A stretch of DNA of 64,000 bases from Pedobacter sp. MC2016-24 (GTDB lineage: Bacteria > Bacteroidota > Bacteroidia > Sphingobacteriales > Sphingobacteriaceae): NCBI RefSeq assembly GCF_015223055.1, contig NZ_JADFBX010000015.1:1-64000 (forward strand), given 5' to 3'. This document shows, piece by piece, positions 35,173-44,691 of this stretch (its first letter is position 1; each line of letters begins with the position of its first letter). Under the pieces are notes generated by a model. The model did no database searches. It was not told the origin of the DNA and saw only the letters and a program-made list of their open reading frames with translations. Position numbers and translations under genes: made by a program.

Positions 35173-35637
35173 TTATACTTCATTATTGTTCTGCTCAATA
35201 AGTGCGGCCATTTTTGAATTAAAGGTAGTTAGATCTGTTTCAGACTTGTAAAAAAACTCCAGATCGGCGGTTTCTACACAGACAATGGCTTTTTGTAACA
35301 CCATCTCGCCATCCTGAGTCAATTTGATCGTCTTCGCCCTGGTATCTGTTGGGTGTTCGTGACGGGTGATGAAATTCTTCTCTTCCAGCGTTCTCAATAC
35401 TTTTGATACCATCATCCTGTCCGCATTGCCCTGATTGGCTATATCAACTTGCGTAACCTTTTCACTATCCCTGGATAACCAGGCAAGTGCACAGAGTAGT
35501 GCGAACTGGGTATGTGTCAGGTCTAAAGGATCTAAAACACGCTTTAATTTTCTCTGCCATAACATGGTCAGCTGTCCCAAAAGATAGCCTGGACTATCTT
35601 CTGGCTTTTTAAAATGAAATTCAATCTTTTTGGACAT
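35173..35637 (-). CDS. MarR family transcriptional regulator
   Basis: The 154-residue winged-helix protein has TQVDIANQGNADRMMVSKVL as the DNA-recognition helix region and TRHEHPTDTRAKTIKLTQDG as the wing with the family D-x-R. The N-terminal helix FALLCALAWLSRD lies in the dimer interface. It is the second gene of a two-gene unit behind the glyoxalase-like gene, only 1 nt apart. An inverted repeat over the shared promoter (36015-36047) is its probable operator. Confidence 0.88.
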   Translation of the reverse strand: MSKKIEFHFKKPEDSPGYLLGQLTMLWQRKLKRVLDPLDLTHTQFALLCALAWLSRDSEKVTQVDIANQGNADRMMVSKVLRTLEEKNFITRHEHPTDTRAKTIKLTQDGEMVLQKAIVCVETADLEFFYKSETDLTTFNSKMAALIEQNNNEV

Positions 35638-35638
35638 A

Positions 35639-36001
35639 TCAGTTTGACTTCAGAAAGGTAATGTTATATCCGTCAGGGTCTCTGGCAATGAGGGTTTTCC
35701 CGAAAGGTGTTACCTGAACCGGCCCCAAAAGTGTAACATTATTTGCTAATAACTGGGTCTGCAAATCCTCTATTTCTCCATCAATTGCGAACCATAATGA
35801 GGCACCGATGCCCAGTTCTTTTCCTTCCAGGTTGCCAATAGGTGTTCTAATGGCAAAACTTGCCTCACCTTTATTATATCTAAAAACACAGGCCGATGGG
35901 TTGGGTATCCCTGCTTCCTCAAAACCTAGTTTTTTGGTGTAAAATTCTTTTGAAGTTTCAAGATCCCTAACTTGAAGGGATGCAAATTCTAATTTTCTCA
36001 T
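35639..36001 (-). CDS. VOC / glyoxalase-bleomycin resistance domain protein
   Basis: The 120-residue protein is a single VOC unit of two beta-alpha-beta-beta-beta modules. The first has LEFASLQVRDLETSKEFYTK and ACVFRYNKGEASFAIRTP. The second has LWFAIDGEIEDLQTQLLAN and the typical end FGKTLIARDPDGYNITFL. It may bind a metal and act on a small electrophile or drug; the substrate is unknown. It is first in the operon with the MarR gene, which probably represses both. Confidence 0.85.
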   Translation of the reverse strand: MRKLEFASLQVRDLETSKEFYTKKLGFEEAGIPNPSACVFRYNKGEASFAIRTPIGNLEGKELGIGASLWFAIDGEIEDLQTQLLANNVTLLGPVQVTPFGKTLIARDPDGYNITFLKSN

Positions 36002-36014
36002 GGCTATATTTCTT

Positions 36015-36054
36015 TTGTTGTCACAAATATAGTATTCGCGACAACAATTAGCAA
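36015..36054 (-). promoter_or_regulatory. Promoter and overlapping MarR-type operator
   Basis: On the minus strand a -33 TTG (36052-36054) and a perfect -7 TATATTTG (36024-36031) are spaced by 20 nt. The inverted repeat TTGTTGTC (36015-36022) and GACAACAA (36040-36047) flanks the -7 box. A MarR dimer bound there would block RNA polymerase, giving autoregulation of the glyoxalase-marR unit. Confidence 0.65.
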
Positions 36055-36242
36055 TTCTTTTTGTAATTGTACATGAATTACTCTTGATTAGATATCACAC
36101 ATATTTTTAAGAACCACAAATTTATGATCAACACCATACGCCATCAAGCAAGGTTTAGGTCATTTATTTGCAGTATGTTGTCATGATAAAAACGGTACAT
36201 TATTACTATATTGTGGCATTTATTTTAATCGAAACGCTCGCT

Positions 36243-39200
36243 ATGAACTTTAAATCATTTGCCAATCTTTTTTTTTGCTTTTTCTTCTGTACGCTGGTCA
36301 CATCTTCAGATGTTTTCTCGCAACAAAAAAGTAAGTACAACCTGCTTTGGGAAATAAGTGGAAATGGCTTAAAAAAGCCATCCTACCTTTTTGGCTCTGT
36401 ACACATTAAGGACAAGCGTGTATTTAACTTTAGCGACTCTGTAATGAAGGCTATCGAATCCAGTTCAGCTTTTGCCCTGGAGTCACATCCTGATTCCATA
36501 ATAAAAGCGATTTTTGACAGGATTGCGGTAAAAAAGCAATCGCTGAAATCTCCTTTAAAAAATGATTATAAAAAGGATGATGATATGCAGACCTTCATAG
36601 ATGCCTATCTATACGGTATCGCACGTACCTATAAAAAGAAAATATTTGGGCTTGAAGATGCGGAGGGACAAATGAATCTGCTTTTTGGCGATGATGAAGA
36701 TGATTTACTTGGCGAAGGTGCTAAAGCGGAAAGAAAGGCGATGGAAGACATCATTGATATATACATCAAAGGAGACATCGATGAGATTTGGGCCTATTTA
36801 CAGGACAAGGATTTAGAGCAAATGAGCCTGGCGGAACGCAATCTGGTGATGGCTAAAAGTATAACCAATCTGGTAAAAAATGAAACGCTGTTTGCTACGG
36901 TAGGCGTTGCACATTTGCCAGGAGAAAAAGGAATCATTGCGCTGTTGCAGCGTGATGGTTATCAATTGAGACCTGTTGGCGCTACATTTACAGGTGGTTC
37001 TGCCATTCCTAAGATTGACTATGATAAAATGGACTGGTATACCCATCAAAATAAAGTGAATAATTATAGTGTGGATTTTCCATCAGTACCAATTTCTCAA
37101 AACAATGCAGGAGAAAAGATTGCTTTTTGTGCTGATATGATCAGCAATGTTATATTTACAACCTCTTCTTTTTATATAGGGCCTTCCCAGTTTGAAAGTG
37201 AGGAAATATTTTTGGATACATTGCTGAGTAAATTTGTAAAGGACAGTACGGTTTTATTGAGCAGACAGCGGGTTGTCAAATATGGCGTTCCTGCCACTGA
37301 GATTTTAATTAGGAAAAATACGCGATTTTCCAGGATCCTACTGATTTTTAAAAACAAAACACTTTATAATCTAAGTGTAGAAAGTGACAAAAACAACTTA
37401 AATAGTGACTTCGTAGCGCGCTTTTTTAATTCGCTGACGTTCAATGAGGCTATAGCCGTGAATAAAGGGCCCTGGATTGATTTTAAAAATGTTGAAGGTG
37501 CATTTTCTGTAAAAATGCCTGTTCAACCTGATCCTATGCGTAAGGAAATCCCCAATAGCACGCACCCAAATTATCCCTCATATGCTTTAAATATGTATTC
37601 CGCAGTTGATCAATTGAATATGGTAACTTATATTTTGAGGTATAACGATTTTCCTGGGGGAATGTACCTGTCAGATAAATCAGTTGTGTTCAAAGCCGCT
37701 ATAAAGGATTTGGAAGGTAAAGGTAAATTGATTGAAGAGCCAAAAGTTATTTTTAAAGATGGTTTTGAAGGAAGGTCCTTTAGCCTGATTCTGCAGGGGA
37801 CGTTTATGGAAATACAGCTTTTTTTACGTGGAAATAGGACCTATTTATTATTGAGACAAAATATGAATGGACCAGATCCGCTGAAAGAAGATCCTTTCTT
37901 TGATTCTTTTAAATTTGATAAATACGCTTTCAAAAAAGGTATAACCACAGCAGTAGGTGCAATTAGTGTCAATTTGCCCCAAAATCTGGTACAGATACCG
38001 GGAGAGAAAGATACTGAAGCAAGTACTTCATATTTAAATAACAGCAAGTCTTATTATGCTGTGAATGAAAATTCTGGAAGTTTGTACTGCATTGAACAAG
38101 CTGATATCAGTAAATATTATAGAATACGGAACCTGGATTCTTTAAATGCTTTATTTTTAAAGGAGCTGATTGCAGTAGAAGACTCTGTATACCAATCTGA
38201 AGATGTTAAAATGGGGGTTGTCAATACAAAGCAAAGCCGGGTTTACAGTAAGTTGTCTGGTAATTATAAGGTGTTCAGAGTTTGGACTTATGATAACCGT
38301 TTTTATTGTGGAACTTTAATAGGAGATAAGGAAGAGGTTGAAAGCTCACTTTGGAATGACGTGTTTAAAAACATAAATTATCTGGCAGATAGCAAATTGC
38401 CAGAGCTGGCTGCTTCTAAGGCTAATCTTATTGTTAAGAACCTAAGAAGTACCGATACCTTAACTTACAAGGGAGCCTTGGGAGCCCTAAGTTTTTATGA
38501 GTTTACCAAGGATGAACTTCCTCAGATTTATAGTGCATTGAGGTATAAATATGCCGATGACACCTCGAGTAACGGGGCACGAGTGCGGTTGATCCGTGAA
38601 TTGTCTGCATTACATGATTCACAGACCGGAAACTTGCTTAAGGAGTTGTATAAAGATGAGACGAATGCCGAACTGATACGTGTACATGCACTTTCCAGAG
38701 TGACAGACGTAGATAAAAATAGCTACGACTGGTATTTAAATGCTTTGCTTGTAAGTAAGCCCTTCAATGCCGATTTACATTGGAATTTATTTCAACCTTT
38801 GCGGGATTCAGTTGCTTTTGCTGTAAAAAATATGGATAAGCTAATTGCGCTGACGGAGCATAAAATTTACAGGCCGCAAATATTAAATGTAATGTCTAGA
38901 ATGTTAACCGAAGAAAAAAAAGCCGAGTATATTGCCATATTGAAGGATGTCAAAGATAAGGTGATGCGTAACGCAATAGCTGATGTGGATACTGAGTTGT
39001 TAAAGATAAATACGGCCGAATCTGATGAAATTGATTACGGGATGGTCTATGACTACCTGAGACTTCTGCCCAAATTGGATCTATCAGATATGACAAATAA
39101 AATAACAAACAAAATATTGGTTGCTGACTCTATTCCGTATTTACACAATGCCGCTTTAGTTGCAAGAATTACCGCTGGATTAAGTTTGGATAAGCATTTT

Positions 39201-39602
39201 TTGCAGGCTAAGTTGGATGATGTAGAATCCCGTTATCAGATCATGGAAGCTTTTTACAATGTTGGGAAAATTGAAGACGTTCCTGTAATGTACAGAAAGC
39301 ACGATGAATTTGCTAAGTTGCTGATGTATAATTTTCTGGACGACGAGAATGGTTATCCGGAATCGATCAAATTATTAGGCAAGTTAACTGAGGAGGGCAA
39401 GGCATATTATGCTTTTGAATTTGTTTATGAGGCGGATGAGGGTGTTAAAAATACCTATATAGGGGTAGTTGGTGCTTTTGATGACCAATCTGATCAATTG
39501 AACTTTCTGGATTATAAATGCCATACCAATTTAGACAAAAAAGCGGATGACTGGATGAGTCAGGCAAATGTATTGATTAAGGAATTGAATGAAAGTGAGT
39601 AG
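36243..39602 (+). CDS. TraB/GumN-domain fusion protein, secreted
   Basis: About 1119 residues from ATG 36243. The earlier frame start at 36168 would put 25 extra residues before a good signal peptide (ending SSDVFSQQ). The TraB/GumN domain (about 20-255) has YLFGSVHIKDKRVF, an acidic-His SFALESHPDS equivalent and the closing GVAHLPGEKGIIALLQRDGY, as in Tiki-like metalloproteases. The remaining 850 residues are periplasmic and unrecognised, with two similar blocks (VEGAFSVKMPVQPDP; GAISVNLPQNLV) and a helical-repeat-like end. Normal TraB/GumN proteins are about 300 residues, so this is a large fusion. Confidence 0.75.
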   Translation: MNFKSFANLFFCFFFCTLVTSSDVFSQQKSKYNLLWEISGNGLKKPSYLFGSVHIKDKRVFNFSDSVMKAIESSSAFALESHPDSIIKAIFDRIAVKKQSLKSPLKNDYKKDDDMQTFIDAYLYGIARTYKKKIFGLEDAEGQMNLLFGDDEDDLLGEGAKAERKAMEDIIDIYIKGDIDEIWAYLQDKDLEQMSLAERNLVMAKSITNLVKNETLFATVGVAHLPGEKGIIALLQRDGYQLRPVGATFTGGSAIPKIDYDKMDWYTHQNKVNNYSVDFPSVPISQNNAGEKIAFCADMISNVIFTTSSFYIGPSQFESEEIFLDTLLSKFVKDSTVLLSRQRVVKYGVPATEILIRKNTRFSRILLIFKNKTLYNLSVESDKNNLNSDFVARFFNSLTFNEAIAVNKGPWIDFKNVEGAFSVKMPVQPDPMRKEIPNSTHPNYPSYALNMYSAVDQLNMVTYILRYNDFPGGMYLSDKSVVFKAAIKDLEGKGKLIEEPKVIFKDGFEGRSFSLILQGTFMEIQLFLRGNRTYLLLRQNMNGPDPLKEDPFFDSFKFDKYAFKKGITTAVGAISVNLPQNLVQIPGEKDTEASTSYLNNSKSYYAVNENSGSLYCIEQADISKYYRIRNLDSLNALFLKELIAVEDSVYQSEDVKMGVVNTKQSRVYSKLSGNYKVFRVWTYDNRFYCGTLIGDKEEVESSLWNDVFKNINYLADSKLPELAASKANLIVKNLRSTDTLTYKGALGALSFYEFTKDELPQIYSALRYKYADDTSSNGARVRLIRELSALHDSQTGNLLKELYKDETNAELIRVHALSRVTDVDKNSYDWYLNALLVSKPFNADLHWNLFQPLRDSVAFAVKNMDKLIALTEHKIYRPQILNVMSRMLTEEKKAEYIAILKDVKDKVMRNAIADVDTELLKINTAESDEIDYGMVYDYLRLLPKLDLSDMTNKITNKILVADSIPYLHNAALVARITAGLSLDKHFLQAKLDDVESRYQIMEAFYNVGKIEDVPVMYRKHDEFAKLLMYNFLDDENGYPESIKLLGKLTEEGKAYYAFEFVYEADEGVKNTYIGVVGAFDDQSDQLNFLDYKCHTNLDKKADDWMSQANVLIKELNESE

Positions 39603-39680
39603 GCTATAATTAGCTTCTGTTTAGTTTGCATGTTGCTGCAGTGTTTATTGTGTGCGGAAAGTTAGATTTTTCAAACGAAT

Positions 39681-39710
39681 TTGTTATTTATTACAGCGTG
39701 TTTATCTTTA
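39681..39710 (+). promoter_or_regulatory. Promoter of the multi-PAS kinase gene
   Basis: A -33 TTG at 39681-39683 and a -7 TATCTTTA at 39703-39710 (one mismatch) are spaced by 19 nt. The box lies inside the first codons of the longest reading frame, which argues for the later ATG at 39732. Confidence 0.55.
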
Positions 39711-39731
39711 CACGTTATTAAAAAATATTTA

Positions 39732-42617
39732 ATGGATTCCCAACCACACCGGTTTACTAACGATAAATTATTAGAAATCTTGTCGTTATCGCACAATGCG
39801 ACTGCTATTTATTCCGGTGAAGATATCACCATACAAACCGCAAATGACGCCATGATTGGCTTTTGGGGGAAAGACCGGAGTGTGATTGGTAAGCCACTGG
39901 CTGAAGCTGTACCTGAATTGGTCGGTCAACCTTTTCTTGATGTGCTGGGAGAAGTCTGGCGCACAGGTGTGACTTATGAAGCTAAAGACGTAAAGGCCGC
40001 ACTGGTTGTGGATGGGAGACTACAAAATTTCTATTTTGATTTTATTTATCGCGCGATCAAAAATGAAACTGGTGAAGTTGACTGTATTTTGCATACTGCA
40101 ACTGATGTAACGGAGTTAAATCAGGAATTGGAAGCCATCAGTGAAGAGCTTAAGTCGTCCAATGAGGAGCTGGCGGCTGCAAATGAGGAATTGGCAGCAT
40201 CGAACGAAGAGCTGCTATCTACCAATGAAGAGTTGTCCCAAAGCCGGGAACAGTTAGAAGAGTTAGTTGAAGATCTTGCAGACAGCGAGGGCAGGACACG
40301 TAGTATTATTCAGGCTGCTCCTTTTCCGATTGGGGTTTACTCCGGGCAGGAAATGCGAATCATTTTTGCCAATGAATCGATTATGGATGTTTGGGGGAAA
40401 GGTAGGGATGTCATCGGAAAACTGTATTCAGAAATTTTGCCTGAACTCGATAATCAGGATGTGTTCAATCAATTGGATGAAGTGTTTAGAACGGGCATTC
40501 CTTTTCAGGCGAGAAACCAGAGGATAGATCTGGTGGTGCTGGGTAAACCAACAACGTTTTACTTCAATTATAATTTTACCGCTTTAAGTAATGAGGCTGG
40601 AGAAATATATGGAGTAATGAATACTGCGGCTGATGTTACCGATGTGGTCCTGGCAAAACAGCAGCTGGAGTCTTCTGCACGGGAACTTGCAACGCTAAAC
40701 GAAGAGTTGACAGCCTCTAATGAAGAACTGGGTAATTTCAATTCGGAATTGAAAACACTCTTTGAACAATTAAAAATCAGTCAGGATGAGACGCAACTGG
40801 CAATTGATGCAGCAGGGCTGGCTACTTTTGACCTCAACCCCCTGACGGGAAAATTTACCGGCAATTCTCTGCTGAAATCCTGGTTCGGTTTGCCATCCGA
40901 AGCGGAAATTGAGTTGAAGAAGGCGATCGATGTGATCGCGGAAGATGACCGGGAAAGCGTGGTCGCTGCCATCACCCAATCTATGAACCCTGCTTTAGGT
41001 GGCGATTACGATATTTCTTATACCATCATTAATCCGTTAAATCCGGAACCAAGAATAGTCAGGGCTAAAGGAAAAGCATTGTTTAACGAGCAGCAACAGG
41101 CTATCCGACTAAGCGGAGTCTTATTGGATGTAACCGAGCAGTTTACTTCTCAGGGGAAAATGGAGCAGCTGATCAACAGTCTTTCGGCCAGTGAACAGAA
41201 ATTTCGGCTGCTGATCCAAAAGGCACCAGTTGCCATTAACGTATTCCGTACGCCTCAACTGATCATCGAGAATGTGAACGATAAAATGCTGGAAATATGG
41301 GGTAAGTCGGCAGAGGTAGAAGGTAAAACTTTCTCTGAGGCCCTGCCGGAGATGTTGTACCAACCTTTTGTGGATATCCTGAATGAGGTATTTGCATCTG
41401 GAACTCCTTATTTTGGACTGGAAAATAAAGCGATCATCATGAGCAACGGTGTACCGGAAGAGCGCTATTTCAATTTCATCTATCAGCCGGTTCCTGAAGA
41501 AGATGGGAAAATTGACAGCATCTTGCAGGTGGTGACCGAGGTTACTGAGCAGGTGAATGCAAGAAAGGAAATTGCAGATATGAATACCAGGTTGAATATC
41601 GCAATTGATGCTGGAGGACTAGGCTCTACAGAAGTTGACCTGGCCACCGGAACAATGGCTTGTAATGCACAGTTTAAGAGTTGCTATGGCCTTACCCCTG
41701 ATCAGGATTTTACGTATCCTGAACTTTTCGATGCTATGCTGCCCGAATATAGGAATATGGTTAAGCAATTGGTTGCCACAGCCATACAAAACCATAGCGT
41801 TTACCGGGCTGAATATGAAGTGATCTGGCCGGATGGTTCGATACATTGGATCAAGGCACATGGTAAGGCGCGTTACAACAGCGATGGTGAGGCGGTTAAA
41901 ATGGTCGGTATCATTTCTGACGTAACTGAAGCAAAGGCCGATGAGCAACGTAAAAATGATTTTATCGGTATGGTTAGTCACGAACTCAAAACACCTTTAA
42001 CCTCATTGAGTGGCTACGTACAAATGCTTTACAGAAGGGCAGAAAAGAATAAAGATACTTTCACGGCGGGGGCTTTGGATATGGCTCATAAACAGGTGAA
42101 AAAAATGACTACGATGATCAACGGTTTTTTAAATGTATCCCGTCTTGAATCCGGTAAAATTCACATTGACCGGCATAATTTTGATATGGCGGCGCTGCTG
42201 AAAGAACTGGAAGAGGAGTTTAACATGACTGTTGCCAGCCATCAGATCTTTTTTGCACCCGTTGGGGAAATCCTGGTAGACGCTGACCGGGATAAGATCG
42301 GCCAGGTCATCAATAATTTCATCAGTAATGCCTTGAAATATGCCCCTTCAGGCTCTAGAATTGATATTGCCTGCGAGAAAAATAACAACTGGGTTCAGCT
42401 ATCTGTCAGGGATGAAGGACTGGGGATAAAAAAAGAAGATCAGCAGAAACTATTTGAACGTTTTTACCGGGTGAAAGACCAGCCCTCAACAATTTCTGGA
42501 TTTGGCATCGGATTATATTTATGTGCAGAAGTGATACATCGGCATGAAGGTAAAATATGGGTGGAGAGTGAAATCGGTCAGGGATCAACCTTTTATTTCA
42601 GTCTGCCGGTTTCATAA
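39732..42617 (+). CDS. Multi-PAS cytoplasmic sensor histidine kinase
   Basis: 961 residues from ATG 39732 (MDSQPHRFTNDKLLEIL). Five PAS-type domains are in series; three are close relatives with the pattern GKPLAEAVPELVGQPF / GKLYSEILPELDNQD / GKTFSEALPEMLYQPF. Two coiled-coil signalling helices are rich in EELAAANEELAASNEEL. HisKA SHELKTPLTSLSGYVQ has the phosphoacceptor His near 748. HATPase_c has N-box INNFISNALKYAP, G1 DEGLGI, and GFGIGLYLCAEV. No membrane helix is seen, so it senses inside the cell. No response regulator is adjacent (an orphan kinase). Confidence 0.9.
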   Translation: MDSQPHRFTNDKLLEILSLSHNATAIYSGEDITIQTANDAMIGFWGKDRSVIGKPLAEAVPELVGQPFLDVLGEVWRTGVTYEAKDVKAALVVDGRLQNFYFDFIYRAIKNETGEVDCILHTATDVTELNQELEAISEELKSSNEELAAANEELAASNEELLSTNEELSQSREQLEELVEDLADSEGRTRSIIQAAPFPIGVYSGQEMRIIFANESIMDVWGKGRDVIGKLYSEILPELDNQDVFNQLDEVFRTGIPFQARNQRIDLVVLGKPTTFYFNYNFTALSNEAGEIYGVMNTAADVTDVVLAKQQLESSARELATLNEELTASNEELGNFNSELKTLFEQLKISQDETQLAIDAAGLATFDLNPLTGKFTGNSLLKSWFGLPSEAEIELKKAIDVIAEDDRESVVAAITQSMNPALGGDYDISYTIINPLNPEPRIVRAKGKALFNEQQQAIRLSGVLLDVTEQFTSQGKMEQLINSLSASEQKFRLLIQKAPVAINVFRTPQLIIENVNDKMLEIWGKSAEVEGKTFSEALPEMLYQPFVDILNEVFASGTPYFGLENKAIIMSNGVPEERYFNFIYQPVPEEDGKIDSILQVVTEVTEQVNARKEIADMNTRLNIAIDAGGLGSTEVDLATGTMACNAQFKSCYGLTPDQDFTYPELFDAMLPEYRNMVKQLVATAIQNHSVYRAEYEVIWPDGSIHWIKAHGKARYNSDGEAVKMVGIISDVTEAKADEQRKNDFIGMVSHELKTPLTSLSGYVQMLYRRAEKNKDTFTAGALDMAHKQVKKMTTMINGFLNVSRLESGKIHIDRHNFDMAALLKELEEEFNMTVASHQIFFAPVGEILVDADRDKIGQVINNFISNALKYAPSGSRIDIACEKNNNWVQLSVRDEGLGIKKEDQQKLFERFYRVKDQPSTISGFGIGLYLCAEVIHRHEGKIWVESEIGQGSTFYFSLPVS

Positions 42618-42724
42618 AATGCCGGACGGAGAGCAGAAAGAAGTTAAAATTCCTGTAGATATTTCTGTGTATGACAAGACTTTGGAATAAATATGCTTAA
42701 CCTCGAGCGTATAAGCAGATTTTG

Positions 42725-42889
42725 AGAAAATTTATATAAAAAATGGAAAAGTGACGGTAAATTGATTTTTTGGACGAAGTTTTGTAAAGCATTTGGATGA
42801 CGTTCAATTTCTGAGCAACCAATGTTCTGGAATTAGCATATCAATGAAGAAATACCGCAAGCGATACAAAAAGCAAAAAAGATAATTTG
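42725..42889 (+). pseudogene. Possible decayed coding fragment
   Basis: In three shifting frames one can read EKIYIKNGKVTVN, then FVKHLDDVQFLSNQ, then NEEIPQAIQKAKK ending at TGA 42889. Each looks protein-like, but stops and frame shifts separate them. The whole stretch 42618-42889 has no intact gene. I do not recognise the parent family. Confidence 0.25.
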
Positions 42890-43594
42890 ATGATTAAAAT
42901 TAAGACAAATACGCAATTAAGAATTGCTGGAATCCTGTTGCTGAACTTATTGATTCAGGCCTGTCATTCTCAAAATTTTGATCTGGCAACGCTTAAGCTC
43001 CCTGTTGCCGAAAGTAGCATCACTTCAAAAATAAAACTTGACGATCAGAAATTTCAGGTAGGTAACCTGAATGAATACATTTCCTTAGAAAAGGATGCTT
43101 TATATTTTAGTGGCAAATCCTTGTATGGCAGCATTGATAACAGTCCCAATACATCGTATATGGCCAATGGAGTGCGGTTTTACATTGATAAAAAAACGAA
43201 TCAGGTAGAAGCTTACCGTTTGGGTATTAAAACTACTGCAGAAACCAGTAAGCTTGAAAAGGGACTGGAAGAGAAATTTGGCAAAACTTTCTACTATTAT
43301 AAAGATCCGGATATGAATTTCAGAATCTGGGAATACAACGGGAATACTTATTTTCTGGAAGTGAATTCTACGACTGTTTATAATGGTGAACATACCACAT
43401 CAAGTGACTTATTTGTTGTAAACAACAAATGCGAAGCATTTTTAAATTATTGTATGGCCGGAGGATTTGGCTATTACCAGGATTATCTGAACGCCAAAAA
43501 GAAAAGTAACAAAAAGCAGTATACTTACAATGATTTTTTAAATGAGATGAAGGCAGAAGGCAATGATTATTATTTGAAAAAGGTAGTTAGATAA
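42890..43594 (+). CDS. Lipoprotein of unknown function
   Basis: 234 residues from ATG 42890 (a TTG directly precedes it in frame). The signal peptide ends in lipobox LIQAC followed by HSQ. The mature part is beta-rich, with ANGVRFYIDKKTNQVEAYRL, FRIWEYNGNTYFLEV and a C-terminal YTYNDFLNEMKAEGNDYY. It recalls the lipoprotein at 52156 in size, CHSQ start and a W(E/Y)N-type strand, but a real relation is not shown. It is convergent with the next gene, 11 nt away. Confidence 0.6.
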   Translation: MIKIKTNTQLRIAGILLLNLLIQACHSQNFDLATLKLPVAESSITSKIKLDDQKFQVGNLNEYISLEKDALYFSGKSLYGSIDNSPNTSYMANGVRFYIDKKTNQVEAYRLGIKTTAETSKLEKGLEEKFGKTFYYYKDPDMNFRIWEYNGNTYFLEVNSTTVYNGEHTTSSDLFVVNNKCEAFLNYCMAGGFGYYQDYLNAKKKSNKKQYTYNDFLNEMKAEGNDYYLKKVVR

Positions 43595-43605
43595 TGGCAG
43601 ATAAA

Positions 43606-44508
43606 TTAATGTTCAATTTCACACAGCGTTTTTCCTCCATCCTTTGCGCTGGCAATAGTGGTTGAAATAATTTCACTTTTACAATTATTTAAACCGTGAC
43701 ATCTGGCGTTTAGGTGGTATTTTTTTGCAACTTTACTGGTACAGATATAGGCTGTTGTACTACGTTCAATGCTGGCGTTACGCATAGATAAGCCGATTCC
43801 TCCTACAATGGTGATCAGGAAAATAACGATATCAATTCCATATTTGGTCAATGGGACTCTTTTTCCTGGTTGTTTTAATCGTACAAATTCTTTTTTTTCA
43901 ATTTCTTCGTGCTTTGCCTTTTCTGGTTCAGATTCCTCTGGTTCAGATTCCGCTGTGATTTCCTTGATTTCTTCATTAACCTCGCCCGGAGTGGTGGTGT
44001 AATCTACGCGATAATCATAAGGTCTGCGTTCGAAGCCTATTAGCCAGGCTAAAATTTCAATATTTCTTTCATCCCTGACATTTGTTTCTCCTGATATAAA
44101 ATTATCTAGCGGTTTAAACCGATCACGGTCAAATCTGTTAATGCTGTGGCTGTAGTCATTTGACTCTTCGCCATTATTAAAAAAATCCCTGATAATTTTC
44201 TCATCTTTTTTAAGTGTTCTTGATCTCAAAGCGGCAAGACATTCCTCTTTTAATTTTTTACAAGTCGGGTACACCAGATTCGAAGAAAGCGCTCTTTGAT
44301 CTTTCTTTTTGTGGTAATCCAAAATCACTGCTTTTTTATAATCATCGAGCATTATCCTATCAATTGATAAGTAAATGTAGCCGGAATTTTCGGAATATTT
44401 TATGGTTTTCCGGAATTCCGATGGATTTATAGGAATGATCGGAACCGCATGATGATCAATACTTTTGCTCGCTATACATTTGCTGTCGAAATCGGTTGGA
44501 GCTTTCAA
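43606..44508 (-). CDS. Single-pass membrane protein with C-terminal KYH-CHG-type motif
   Basis: 300 residues; the start is TTG (44508), with a stop codon directly upstream in frame and no early ATG. The N-terminal 170 residues are soluble (GYIYLSIDRIMLDDYKKAVI, FKPLDNFISGETNVRDERNI). An acidic linker (EPEESEPEKAKHEEIEKKE) and one membrane helix (about 227-243) follow. The C-terminal segment SKVAKKYHLNARCHGLNNC then GGKTLC resembles the short Cys/His zinc-like motif found after ComEC-type and nuclease domains. The function is unknown. It diverges from the structured RNA/peptide locus. Confidence 0.55.
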   Translation of the reverse strand: MKAPTDFDSKCIASKSIDHHAVPIIPINPSEFRKTIKYSENSGYIYLSIDRIMLDDYKKAVILDYHKKKDQRALSSNLVYPTCKKLKEECLAALRSRTLKKDEKIIRDFFNNGEESNDYSHSINRFDRDRFKPLDNFISGETNVRDERNIEILAWLIGFERRPYDYRVDYTTTPGEVNEEIKEITAESEPEESEPEKAKHEEIEKKEFVRLKQPGKRVPLTKYGIDIVIFLITIVGGIGLSMRNASIERSTTAYICTSKVAKKYHLNARCHGLNNCKSEIISTTIASAKDGGKTLCEIEH

Positions 44509-44559
44509 TTAGCTATTGAAGTTCATGTAAATACCCGTTTTTAAAAGAGAAGAAGTTGC

Positions 44560-44691
44560 GGTAGGTAATGACCGGTTTGGGAAGCAGTTACTGCCGCCCG
44601 CAATGGAATCTCAACCCTTCCCAAAAATTTCAGAAGCGCTTCTGGAATGCCAATGTAGCAACCTCCGCGATAGGATTCGCGGAGGCCTACC
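44560..44691 (+). ncRNA. Candidate structured RNA (closing stem plus three hairpins)
   Basis: GGTAGG (44560-44565) can pair with CCTACC (44686-44691). Inside are TTTGGGAAG/CTTCCCAAA (44576-44584 with 44617-44625, with a small inner hairpin GCAG-TTA-CTGC), CAGAA-GCGC-TTCTG (44631-44644) and CCTCCGCG/CGCGGAGG (44662-44669 with 44678-44685). That is a four-way-junction layout. It lies 28 nt before a small secreted-peptide gene and could be a cis-regulatory leader or an sRNA. It matches no riboswitch class I can recall. The strand is inferred from the downstream gene. Confidence 0.4.

Noticed and set aside
44560..44691. Structured region as a signal-recognition-particle RNA
   Set aside because: A GGGAAGCAG string recalls the SRP loop, but the conserved asymmetric loop and single long hairpin are absent.
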